Shown: piece after piece, positions 5,238-12,569 of the stretch | How the letters are laid out: the number at the start of each line of letters is the position of its first letter | How positions within the stretch are numbered: the stretch's first letter is position 1 | Assembly: GCA_002731395.1 (NCBI GenBank) | Contig: PCBQ01000001.1 | Coordinates: 2,513 to 15,590, forward strand | Source of the DNA: Methanobacteriota archaeon | Lineage (GTDB): Archaea; Thermoplasmatota; Poseidoniia; Poseidoniales; Poseidoniaceae | DNA length: 13,078 bases | Direction: 5' to 3' | Translations under genes and position numbers: made by a program | The notes under the pieces: generated by a model | Database searches by the model: none | Told to the model about the DNA's origin: nothing | What the model saw: only the letters and a program-made list of their open reading frames with translations

Positions 5238-7511
5238 TCAATCGTAGTGAATCGAGTGTTGGATGGTCATTGCCCACACTTCCTGACTCTCGCAGGAAGT
5301 TCCTGCGTCGAAGAAGATCGTGTCCCCGAAGACCGAGGTGATTTTGTAACCCGGTCCTCCGTTGCACTGGGTGAACAATGTCGTCACTTGTGATATCGAG
5401 TGTGTTCTGGTGTGGATTGCATATACTTGAGTCCCATCGAATGAACCATCGGTGGCGTCAAAGTAGAGCACGTCGTCAACGACAACTTGTAAATTATAAT
5501 ATCCAGGATTACTGTTTCCAAAACCGCTGTTGATGTCGCTCAAACGCCACGTCGAATGATTTGCAGTATCATGAGCCCAAAGTTCGTACCCGGTGAGCCC
5601 ATCATGTGCCCCGAAATAGATGATGTTACCACTAGCCACGGCCATATGATACCCGGGGTTACTGACCCAATTGCCACTGTTCAAATCCGTGATACGCCAT
5701 GTGGTCTGGTTGGTGGTGCTATGTGCCCATAGTTCTCGCCCAGTGCTGCCTTCGTAGGCGTCAAAATAGATGGTATCGTTCACCACAATCTGCATCTTGT
5801 ATCCCGGCGCACCTTCCAAAGAACCAGGATATGTTTCCGCAACGAGCCAAGTGGTGAGGTTTGTGATGCTATGAGCCCAAAGTTCTGACCCGCTGACACC
5901 GTCGTCTGCGCTGAAGTAGATGGTGTCGTGAACGAACACCTCCAGCCATTCCCCTGGCTTGCTGTAGGAAGAGCCAGGATTGATGTCTGCGACTTGCCAA
6001 GTTGAGGCGTTCGAAGTGTTATGCGCCCAAAGTTCGACGCCAGATGCACCGTCATTGGCATCAAAATAGAATGTGTCATTTGAGGCGAGGATTGCCATGT
6101 ATCTCCCTGGCTGACTTCCTTGGGATCCATTGTTGACATCTGCAACCCTCCACACTGAGCGATTTGACGTATCGTATGCCCACAACTCATGGTCAGCATC
6201 AGAACTGGTTGCCAGGGAGAAATCGTTCGCAGAGAAATAGATCGTATCTTTGACAACCAGCGACATGTGCAATCCTGGGTCACTGTCTGCGGTGCTGAGG
6301 TCAGCAACTCGCCATGTCGAGTGATTTGATGTATCGTGCGCCCACAACTCAACGCCAGTGATTCCATCATCGGCATCGAAGTAGATGGTGTCATCAACAA
6401 GCACCGCCATGTTTTCTCCTGGTGAACTGCTGCCGCTTGGATCGATGTTGGTTACTCGCCATGTGGAATGGTTGGAGGAGTCATGCGCCCACAGTTCTCT
6501 TCCAGATGTGGAATCCATAGCATCAAAGTAAATCGTATCACCAACGAGGAGACTCATCGCATGACCGGGAGTGCTGCTCGCGTGGTTGAGGTCGGTAAGT
6601 TCCCAAACCATGTATGAGCTGCAGAATGTCGTGATGTAGTCAACCTCACCCGGTTCCATGATGCCGTTTAGCGCAATTCCACCGTTGTCCCCGTTGTCAA
6701 GGCCTTGTTGAACACCGCGACCGCCTGCGTCGCATTCCAATGATGAGGAGGGGGGTATGATGTTGGTTAGCATCGTGGATGAGGATGAACTGCCATCGGA
6801 TCCATCCGCTCCGTTTTGGCCGTCCGCGCCATTTGAGCCATTACAAACATACTGCGTGGTGTCGATTTCTGTTTCCTCCAGTGCCCCGCTTCCATCGTCA
6901 TCCGTGCCGATATCAATGCGAATGCCTCCGTTCGCACAGTTTGGGCCTGATGACTCAGTTGTTGTTGTAACCAAAGCATTCAGCCCATTGGTTCCATCGA
7001 TACCGTCCAGACCGTTGTCTCCATCCGTTCCGTCAAGACCTCCAAGCCCCTGTGCTCCGTTGCAAACGTCCACTGTGGTGCTCACTTCATCATTCGAAAG
7101 GACGTTGTCTCTGTTCACATCCGTTCCAATATGAAAGGTATTGCCGCCAGATGGGCAGTCGCCGGATGTGGTCACTCGCATCAGAACAGATTCACCCTTC
7201 TGCCCATTCGCCCCATCTTGACCGTCGATGCCATCACGGCCGGGGGGGCCGGTAATGTCAATGATAACCCAGCCCGAGGATTTGCAGACCTGAAAATTAC
7301 TGTCGGCCTCCACGAAGTACAACCGACCGGCCGTATTTTCATCGCACGTCGGAAGGTCGGATGCTGATTGCGCGAAGTGGACCTGCCAGTCGATCAGTTC
7401 TTCCGCAGGAGTTTCGCTGGCCGAATCGTTTGCGTCATCGTCTCCAATACATCCTGCCAACGGCATCGTGGAGATGAGAAGAACAAGAAAAACCGCAACG
7501 ATGTTTTTCAT
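5238..7511 (-). CDS. Secreted lipoprotein: collagen-like spacers, DUF7151-like units and nine ELWxxD-type repeats
   Basis: This 757-residue protein starts with a lipoprotein signal (MKNIVAVFLVLLISTMPLAGC, C21 as lipidation site) and an acidic tether. Collagen-like Gly-x-y runs lie at about 88-107, 152-176 and 225-240. Between them are cysteine-bracketed units (about C119-C150, C192-C223, C260-C297) with loops such as GTDVNRDNVLSNDEV that resemble calcium-binding EF-hand or dockerin loops; this is the DUF7151-type pattern ending in VCNG. Residues about 301-757 hold nine units of about 50 residues, each with PG..M..VV.DTIYFDA followed by ELWAHDTSN-S-TWRV, related to the ELWxxDGT repeat family and plausibly a beta-propeller. 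The start is ATG 7511, not the in-frame ATG 7535, because K2 begins the signal and a TATA box lies 27 bases upstream. A surface adhesion or binding role is inference; ligand unknown. Base composition looks more AT-rich and uneven than in its neighbours. Confidence 0.9.
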   Translation of the reverse strand: MKNIVAVFLVLLISTMPLAGCIGDDDANDSASETPAEELIDWQVHFAQSASDLPTCDENTAGRLYFVEADSNFQVCKSSGWVIIDITGPPGRDGIDGQDGANGQKGESVLMRVTTSGDCPSGGNTFHIGTDVNRDNVLSNDEVSTTVDVCNGAQGLGGLDGTDGDNGLDGIDGTNGLNALVTTTTESSGPNCANGGIRIDIGTDDDGSGALEETEIDTTQYVCNGSNGADGQNGADGSDGSSSSSTMLTNIIPPSSSLECDAGGRGVQQGLDNGDNGGIALNGIMEPGEVDYITTFCSSYMVWELTDLNHASSTPGHAMSLLVGDTIYFDAMDSTSGRELWAHDSSNHSTWRVTNIDPSGSSSPGENMAVLVDDTIYFDADDGITGVELWAHDTSNHSTWRVADLSTADSDPGLHMSLVVKDTIYFSANDFSLATSSDADHELWAYDTSNRSVWRVADVNNGSQGSQPGRYMAILASNDTFYFDANDGASGVELWAHNTSNASTWQVADINPGSSYSKPGEWLEVFVHDTIYFSADDGVSGSELWAHSITNLTTWLVAETYPGSLEGAPGYKMQIVVNDTIYFDAYEGSTGRELWAHSTTNQTTWRITDLNSGNWVSNPGYHMAVASGNIIYFGAHDGLTGYELWAHDTANHSTWRLSDINSGFGNSNPGYYNLQVVVDDVLYFDATDGSFDGTQVYAIHTRTHSISQVTTLFTQCNGGPGYKITSVFGDTIFFDAGTSCESQEVWAMTIQHSIHYD
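5241..6611 (-). repeat. Nine tandem ELWxxD-type coding repeats, about 150 bases each
   Basis: These encode residues 301-757 of the lipoprotein. The unit is DTIYFDA, then DG..G.ELWAHDTSN, then STWRVADI, then a variable loop ending in PG. ELWA occurs seven times; the last two units are degenerate (QVYAIHTRT and QEVWAMTIQ). At DNA level, the GCCCAAAGTTC-like anchor recurs near 5575, 5731, 5875, 6025, 6178, 6340 and 6485, a period of about 144-162 bases. The leading MVWELTDLN strand before unit 1 could close a ring with the terminal unit. The repeats have diverged in sequence and carry small length changes in the loops, so the array is not a recent duplication. Confidence 0.88.
6792..7250 (-). 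repeat. Collagen-like Gly-x-y spacers alternating with cysteine-bracketed units
   Basis: Three Gly-rich runs (lipoprotein residues about 88-107, 152-176 and 225-240) have Gly at nearly every third position, for example GPPGRDGIDGQDG and GLDGTDGDNGLDG. They separate homologous units that share the scheme T-x(8-11)-C-x(9)-IGTD-N/D-x-D-E-x-T-x(2-4)-VCNG. The runs are rich in Asp and Asn and poor in Pro, unlike animal collagen but like bacterial collagen-like stalks. Whether they form triple helices cannot be judged from sequence. Confidence 0.8.
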
Positions 7512-7534
7512 GGGTCGAATTGCGTGAGAACGCA

Positions 7535-7541
7535 CATAAAA
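7535..7541 (-). promoter_or_regulatory. TATA box of the lipoprotein gene
   Basis: The minus strand reads TTTTATG, preceded by purine-rich GAAGGAAA that could act as a BRE. The centre lies about 27 bases before ATG 7511, the spacing expected for a leaderless archaeal transcript. It lies in the 114-base gap between the giant membrane protein gene and the lipoprotein gene, so the lipoprotein probably has its own promoter. Confidence 0.6.
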
Positions 7542-7625
7542 TTTCCTTCACACATGCAACCCTAGCCGTTTGAATGCGTCCAAATCCGGCACCCAGCACC
7601 CGATTGCCGCGGCGTGATGCCGTGC

Positions 7626-10600
7626 TCAATTGGGCAAGAACTCGAGCATAACCTCGCCGCGTTCGGTGATTTTCAGGGTTGGTCGGAAGCCATCGTGCGG
7701 GGTGTTTCTGATGGCCGCATGCAAGCGGGCGCGCATGGCTTCATCGATCACAAGATCCATCAAGTCGTCCAAGGGTTCTGCTTCGGTGCCCACTTCAGGG
7801 GTCGCTTCGAGTGCGCCAGCAGGCTCAGCGATCGTTTCACCAGGTGCCTCCACCTGGCCCTCTTGTGCTTGCTCATCCTGGACCTCGGCCTCAACCTGAA
7901 TTGCATCGAGGTCCGCCTGATTGGTGACAGGTGCGGGTACGCGGTCGAGCACAGAAGCCGGTGCAGCTTCGACTGTTCCTCCGTAGGTCGCCCCACCTTG
8001 GACCATTTGCATCTTCGTTCGCGAGGTTTCTAGCACACCCGAGGGACCACCTTGGCGCTGCAAATAAAGGGTGCCAAACCCGAAAGCGATCATACCGATG
8101 ATGAGGAAGAGCACAGAGCGCCAGAAACCTGCGTTGTTACCTTCAATGCTGAGTGAGAGACCGATCATGGCGACCAAGCCGCCGTAAATGCCGATGGCAC
8201 GCTGCCACGAAGCCCCATCTTCACCGAAGCCCTTGAGGCCAAGGCTGAGGCAGATGAGGGCGATCAGAAGGAGCCTGAAGGTCCACGTGTCCGCACCTGC
8301 GAAGAGCAACAGAATGGACGCGACCAAGTACCCCAAACCAAGGATGCCCATTGTGTCACGAGAACGCTCCACGTCCGGAGCGAAGTCATCCAGCCAATCG
8401 GTGACGGGGTCGGTCCTCGTCAGCCCGATGAACAGCAAGACAGCGGCCTCTGCACCGAGCACAACTCCGGAGAGAACCGTCGTATCAGCGGCCCCGTCCG
8501 TCACGGTGTTCACAACAACAGCCGCTGCCAAGGCGTGGAGGACGGGGATGATGCCAAGGCGAACATCCGTGGGATGACGCAGGAGTTGACGGGTGCCGAG
8601 CACAGCACCGACGAGATGGCCAAGTCCGAGCGCGAAGGTCGGCGTGCAGAGGAGCAACACAATGCTACCGACCTCGAGGGTCTGGGCAATGTTGTCACGG
8701 CCCTTCTTGCTCGAGAAATCAAACTCACCCTTGGGCAAGGGAGCCTCTGCCGCCACTGGAGCAGTGTATCGGAAAATGAGTGCTTCTTGACCGAGGCTGA
8801 ACAACATCGCCAAGATGCCGACAGTGGCGCAGGCCAGCTGGATGGCATCTCCGGCTGATTCCATCGTTGAAGGCAAGAAGATCATGAGCCACATCAGCAG
8901 GGCAGCGTGCAACCAGACCACCGCATCAGGACGTCCAAACCACCATTGCCGAAGGATGAGGATCCCGATGACTGAGGCTCCAGCCCAGGTGATGTCGGGC
9001 ACAAGGACAACGACACCAAAGAGCATCCACGCCGTGGCCATGGCACCACCGGCATTTTCCTCACCCGCGCGACGGGCCATGATGGAAGCGCGGACGGGTT
9101 CTAACATCGTGGCGATCAGCAGCACACCCACGAGGCTGTTGAGTCCGAGCAACTCATTGAACGGCAACATCAGTCGGTCTTCAATGAAGGCCGCTGTTCT
9201 GGTGAACAGGAAGGATTCGTTCGCCGTGAACGGGTTCAGGAACCAGATGAGCGGAGAGAGGGCCAAGATGGCGTCCCTTCCGTGCCGGTGAGCAAGCCAC
9301 GCGACCACTGCGAACAACAGCGGCATGCGCAAACCGATGTAGATATCGAGGGAGGCCAAAATCAAGAGGAACACAAGCGTGAGTCGATCGAGATCAACGC
9401 TGTCGTAAACGAAGTCCTTGCGTTTCCTGGCCAAGACCACCATCGGTACGGCAAGCAGGCTGATTTCCCATACCCACAATTCAAGCAAGACCTGGTCGTC
9501 AACGTTCGCGCGGGAGGGAGCATCGCCGGTCAGGAACGGCCAGATGACCAGCACCAACACCACGAGCAGCCCGTAGGCTCGGTCGCTGGAGGTGATGCGT
9601 TCCATACGGAGCGCTTCCCCGAGCAGCAAAAGGAAGGGCAGCACGGGGAAGAGCAGCCGGAGCAACTCCTGCTCAAGGCCACCTGCGGCTTGCGCCAACA
9701 TGACGATGGAAAGCATAAGCCCAACTTGGTCGAGCGGTGTGCCGGCCTCGATGGCCTTGGTTTCATCCTCGACCGGCCGGCCACCCGTACCGAAGTGGGT
9801 GATCATGCCACCGAGACCGACCTGACTGGAGCGGTCGACCAACGATAAGCCGTACAGGACGGCCGCCACGAGCAGCAGCACTTCTGTTTCCGTACCCTCG
9901 CCAAGGGTCAAGCGTCCCGTCGAGGCAAGAACTGCCGGCACCAACATGGCCAAAGCACCTTGATACGACACAGAGGCGAGTTCCGCCGTGTCCTTGGTGG
10001 TCAACTTTCGAAGGTCGATTTGCCACATCACCAAGGGCAAAAGCGCCACAACCCATCCGAGCACGGCGCTTTGGCCGAGGAGATTCGCAAAGGTTGGGGT
10101 CACGACGATGAGCCCGATCACAGCCACAGGAGCGAAAGCAGGCAACAGCCCGCGTTGCTTGCCGAGGAAGGCGAGCATCAGCAGGGCTGCAGGGACGATA
10201 CCAGGCAGCAAATCGTCGGTCACACGGGCAGAGCCAAGCACATCAGCGTCAACAAGGGTACCTCGAACCACTGCAGACAGGGTGAGCGCGGCCATGGTGG
10301 CTTGGGCCACCCACGGCCGGGTCGCGTCGGCATAGCCAAGCATGTACACCGCCGTGGTGATGGCAATCAGCCACGGAAGATCCGCAGCATCCCCAGAAAA
10401 CGTCCACAGGGTTGCAGCAAGAAGAATCGGCATCGCAGGCGTTCGACGGGCATGCACTGCCGGAAAGTAACCGAAAAGCAAGGCACCCCACAAAAGGGCA
10501 CCGGGCGTCAGGATCTCGGCGGCCTGAGCACCGAAGACGTTCGAGACCGTGAAATCAAGGAAGACGAGATGCGCAGGGTTCGTCGTGCCGCCCCACGGGA

Positions 10601-11567
10601 AAAGGAGGAGCATGACGATGATGACGATACCCACCATGGCCCAAGAGATGCTTTCCACCAATTCTCGTCGCAACCGGGCGTCCTTGGCAAACCAACCCTG
10701 GAGGAAAATCAGCGGAATGAGCATGCTGATTGCGGCGAGCTGTTCGCTTCCATCGACGATCACCTCATCGAGGTTCAGTTGGTACACCACCGGAAGCAGG
10801 CTGGTCGTTATCGCTGAGATAACGAAGGTGTATGAGACGTCTGACTGCACGCTCATGTGCATGGACAGGCCGCACAACACCACCATGGCCAGCCCAAGTT
10901 GCCAACCAAAGGCCCCACCGGACCAGTGCGCCCAGGTGCCGATACCAACCCACAACAAAGCGATGGGTGTGAAGACCATCACCGCCCACGCGAGATCCAA
11001 AGAACCGGTGTAGCGGGACAACAGGCGGCGTTGTGCAAGGACCAAGGCGACGGTTCCAACCGTCTGGAGCAGGATGGTGTTCGGTCCAGCGCGCCAATTT
11101 TGAGCGTGGATGTACCAAGAGCCGCTTGAACTGCCCTCGACAAAGACGTTCAGGTTGATTGGATCGGCGCTGAGCCAACCTGCCATGAAACGCGTGCCCC
11201 AAAGCATACCAGTGGCCATGAAAAAGAAGGCCAATCCAAGCAGGTAGCCTTGCGGCTGGTCCAGGGCGTGCTGGCCGCCACGGACTCGAATTTCGATCAT
11301 GAACATCGCCATGGCTGAGGACACGCCACCGCCAACCAACAGAGCGAGGAAGTTCAGCTCAGACGCGCCTTCAGCGAAGGCCAAGGACAGGATGCCGCCC
11401 CAGATGAACACGAGGGCAACGCCGTACATGATGACCTGTGAAAAACGCTCCAATGACTCGTTCCGCGGGACGGTCACGGGTTGAAGCCCAACCGAGGTAC
11501 GTGACAACGTGTTCTGGTGAACCACCTCAAGGGAAGAAGGGGCTTCATGCGGCGCAACTTGAGCCAT
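7626..11567 (-). CDS. Giant polytopic membrane protein of unknown function (1313 residues, about 35-38 membrane helices)
   Basis: I do not recognise this protein. Residues 1-43 are soluble. From about 44 to 1170 hydrophobic segments follow one another almost without breaks; by eye I count 35-38, separated by short loops, with slightly longer hydrophilic loops near residues 130-155, about 600-630 (GTGGRPVEDETKAIEAGTP) and near PLPKGEFDFSSKKGRDN. A hydrophilic tail of about 140 residues ends the protein: an acidic Glu/Ala/Pro-rich linker, then a compact end of about 50 residues (DDLMDLVIDEAMRARL ... LKITERGEVMLEFLPN). No transporter, glycosyltransferase or ATPase motif is evident. The last helix region (WRSVLFLIIGMIAFGFGTLYLQRQ plus neighbours) faintly recalls the end of DUF2339 many-helix proteins, a weak resemblance only. 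ATG 11567 is preferred over TTG 11573 because a TATA element lies 26 bases upstream. The long unbroken frame makes the gene certain; its function is not known. Confidence 0.95.
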   Translation of the reverse strand: MAQVAPHEAPSSLEVVHQNTLSRTSVGLQPVTVPRNESLERFSQVIMYGVALVFIWGGILSLAFAEGASELNFLALLVGGGVSSAMAMFMIEIRVRGGQHALDQPQGYLLGLAFFFMATGMLWGTRFMAGWLSADPINLNVFVEGSSSGSWYIHAQNWRAGPNTILLQTVGTVALVLAQRRLLSRYTGSLDLAWAVMVFTPIALLWVGIGTWAHWSGGAFGWQLGLAMVVLCGLSMHMSVQSDVSYTFVISAITTSLLPVVYQLNLDEVIVDGSEQLAAISMLIPLIFLQGWFAKDARLRRELVESISWAMVGIVIIVMLLLFPWGGTTNPAHLVFLDFTVSNVFGAQAAEILTPGALLWGALLFGYFPAVHARRTPAMPILLAATLWTFSGDAADLPWLIAITTAVYMLGYADATRPWVAQATMAALTLSAVVRGTLVDADVLGSARVTDDLLPGIVPAALLMLAFLGKQRGLLPAFAPVAVIGLIVVTPTFANLLGQSAVLGWVVALLPLVMWQIDLRKLTTKDTAELASVSYQGALAMLVPAVLASTGRLTLGEGTETEVLLLVAAVLYGLSLVDRSSQVGLGGMITHFGTGGRPVEDETKAIEAGTPLDQVGLMLSIVMLAQAAGGLEQELLRLLFPVLPFLLLLGEALRMERITSSDRAYGLLVVLVLVIWPFLTGDAPSRANVDDQVLLELWVWEISLLAVPMVVLARKRKDFVYDSVDLDRLTLVFLLILASLDIYIGLRMPLLFAVVAWLAHRHGRDAILALSPLIWFLNPFTANESFLFTRTAAFIEDRLMLPFNELLGLNSLVGVLLIATMLEPVRASIMARRAGEENAGGAMATAWMLFGVVVLVPDITWAGASVIGILILRQWWFGRPDAVVWLHAALLMWLMIFLPSTMESAGDAIQLACATVGILAMLFSLGQEALIFRYTAPVAAEAPLPKGEFDFSSKKGRDNIAQTLEVGSIVLLLCTPTFALGLGHLVGAVLGTRQLLRHPTDVRLGIIPVLHALAAAVVVNTVTDGAADTTVLSGVVLGAEAAVLLFIGLTRTDPVTDWLDDFAPDVERSRDTMGILGLGYLVASILLLFAGADTWTFRLLLIALICLSLGLKGFGEDGASWQRAIGIYGGLVAMIGLSLSIEGNNAGFWRSVLFLIIGMIAFGFGTLYLQRQGGPSGVLETSRTKMQMVQGGATYGGTVEAAPASVLDRVPAPVTNQADLDAIQVEAEVQDEQAQEGQVEAPGETIAEPAGALEATPEVGTEAEPLDDLMDLVIDEAMRARLHAAIRNTPHDGFRPTLKITERGEVMLEFLPN

Positions 11568-11588
11568 ACACAAAATTCAGTCATTTGA

Positions 11589-11596
11589 GGTATAAC
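11589..11596 (-). promoter_or_regulatory. TATA box of the giant membrane protein gene
   Basis: The minus strand reads GTTATACC, centred about 26 bases before ATG 11567, in the 91-base gap downstream of pirin. The distance implies a leaderless transcript and selects ATG 11567 over the TTG two codons upstream. Confidence 0.55.
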
Positions 11597-11641
11597 GCTT
11601 CCACCGAAACACCCCAGCAATGAGAGATTCGCGCGGGTATG

Positions 11642-11651
11642 GGGACGTCCC
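11642..11651. other. 10-base perfect palindrome GGGACGTCCC in the pirin/membrane-protein gap
   Basis: The sequence is its own reverse complement. It lies 7 bases beyond the pirin stop and about 45-50 bases upstream of the TATA box of the next gene. It has no loop, so it is not a good hairpin terminator; a protein-binding site or chance in GC-rich DNA are both possible. Confidence 0.25.
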
Positions 11652-11658
11652 GGGGTGC

Positions 11659-12498
11659 TCATGCAAAGCGTCCAGCGTTGTAGTCCTGTATGGCTTGGAT
11701 GATTTCCTCTTCCGTGTTCATCACGAAGGGCCCGTACCTGGCGATGGGTTCGTCGAGGTTTGGACCCGCCAGCACCAACAACTCGGCGCCAGCATCACCG
11801 GCCACAAGAGGCACGGAAGAGCCAGACGTCAACAAGGCCAATTGTCCGTCCTCGACACGACGTTGCTCGACATGCAGGTCGCCACCGAAGACGTACAGCA
11901 TGGCGTTGAGGTCGTGATCAATGGGCTGCTCTAAACGCGCTCCGGGCTTCAACCGAAGGTGCAGGTAAGTGATGGGGAGCACCGTGTCGATGACGGCTTC
12001 TGTGCCGAGGCACTTCCCTGCGATGACCTTGGCCCAAACCGACCCGTCATCGGAGGTGACCTCGGGAATGGAGGCCGATGGAACATCTTGGTAGCGCGGC
12101 GCCATCATCTTGTGTTCTGCGGGAAGGTTGACCCAAATTTGGAAACCGTGGCTCCGCCCACCGTCACGCATGACGTCCTCATGGGGCAACTCGCTGTGAA
12201 TGACCCCACGCCCTGCGGTCATCCACTGAACGTCCCCAGGACGGAGCGTTCCGCTGTTGCCTGCAGAGTCCTCGTGAACCATGCATCCGTCGAGCAGGTA
12301 GGTCACGGTCTCAAATCCGCGGTGTGGATGGGACGGTGCGCCCACAGCTTCACCAGGACCGTAGTCCACAGGGCCCATTTCATCCAACAACAAAAACGGG
12401 CTCATCATGGCCCCCATCGCCGCAGGACGACGCACAAGGAAACCACCGCCCTCGCGGACCGTCCGGGTGGGAATGGTGGTGCGGACGGTTCGCGTCAT
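11659..12498 (-). CDS. Pirin family protein (cupin, metal-binding)
   Basis: This 279-residue bicupin is a clear pirin. Pirins are iron-binding cupins; human pirin is a nuclear redox sensor, and some bacterial members act as quercetin 2,3-dioxygenases, but the archaeal role is unknown. The N-terminal cupin carries the metal ligands H57 and H59 (SHPHRGFETVTYLLDG) and H101 and E103 (GRGVIHSE), matching the human His56/His58/His101/Glu103 set almost position for position. DVQWMTAGRGVIHSE (89-103) and QIWVNLPAEHKMM (120-132) are family landmarks; the C-terminal cupin ends with GPFVMNTEEEIIQAIQDYNAGRF, also standard. ATG 12498 gives the normal length. A GAGGGT stretch 8 bases upstream could be a ribosome binding site. 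The gene is divergent from msrA, with only 71 bases between the starts. Confidence 0.97.
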   Translation of the reverse strand: MTRTVRTTIPTRTVREGGGFLVRRPAAMGAMMSPFLLLDEMGPVDYGPGEAVGAPSHPHRGFETVTYLLDGCMVHEDSAGNSGTLRPGDVQWMTAGRGVIHSELPHEDVMRDGGRSHGFQIWVNLPAEHKMMAPRYQDVPSASIPEVTSDDGSVWAKVIAGKCLGTEAVIDTVLPITYLHLRLKPGARLEQPIDHDLNAMLYVFGGDLHVEQRRVEDGQLALLTSGSSVPLVAGDAGAELLVLAGPNLDEPIARYGPFVMNTEEEIIQAIQDYNAGRFA

Positions 12499-12541
12499 GG
12501 TCCGAGACCCTCATCGGCGTCTATGAGGGCTTGCACACGCC

Positions 12542-12550
12542 CCATATACC
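12542..12550. promoter_or_regulatory. Near-symmetric TATA element between pirin and msrA
   Basis: CCATATACC on the plus strand reads GGTATATGG on the minus strand, so it is TATA-like both ways. Its centre is 24 bases before the msrA ATG (12570), fitting a leaderless msrA transcript. On the minus strand the same box would start a pirin transcript near 12520, giving a leader of about 20 bases that contains GAGGGT 8 bases before the ATG. Two-way use is inference. Confidence 0.45.
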
Positions 12551-12569
12551 TGCAACCACACCTGCCAAC

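Noticed and set aside
5780..6400. Second minus-strand open frame of 206 residues within the lipoprotein repeats
   Set aside because: It is a shifted reading of the ELWxxD repeats. Repetitive coding DNA readily leaves open frames; no frameshift is needed to explain the main gene.
5241..6611. Regularly spaced repeats that could suggest a CRISPR array
   Set aside because: The period is about 150 bases, the repeats are diverged, and they lie in frame inside a protein gene.
9282..10817. Long plus-strand open frames (188 and 285 residues) antisense to the giant membrane gene
   Set aside because: Their translations are rich in Arg, His, Gln and Gly with no domain, and they mirror the codon pattern of the GC-rich gene on the other strand. 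They are shadows.
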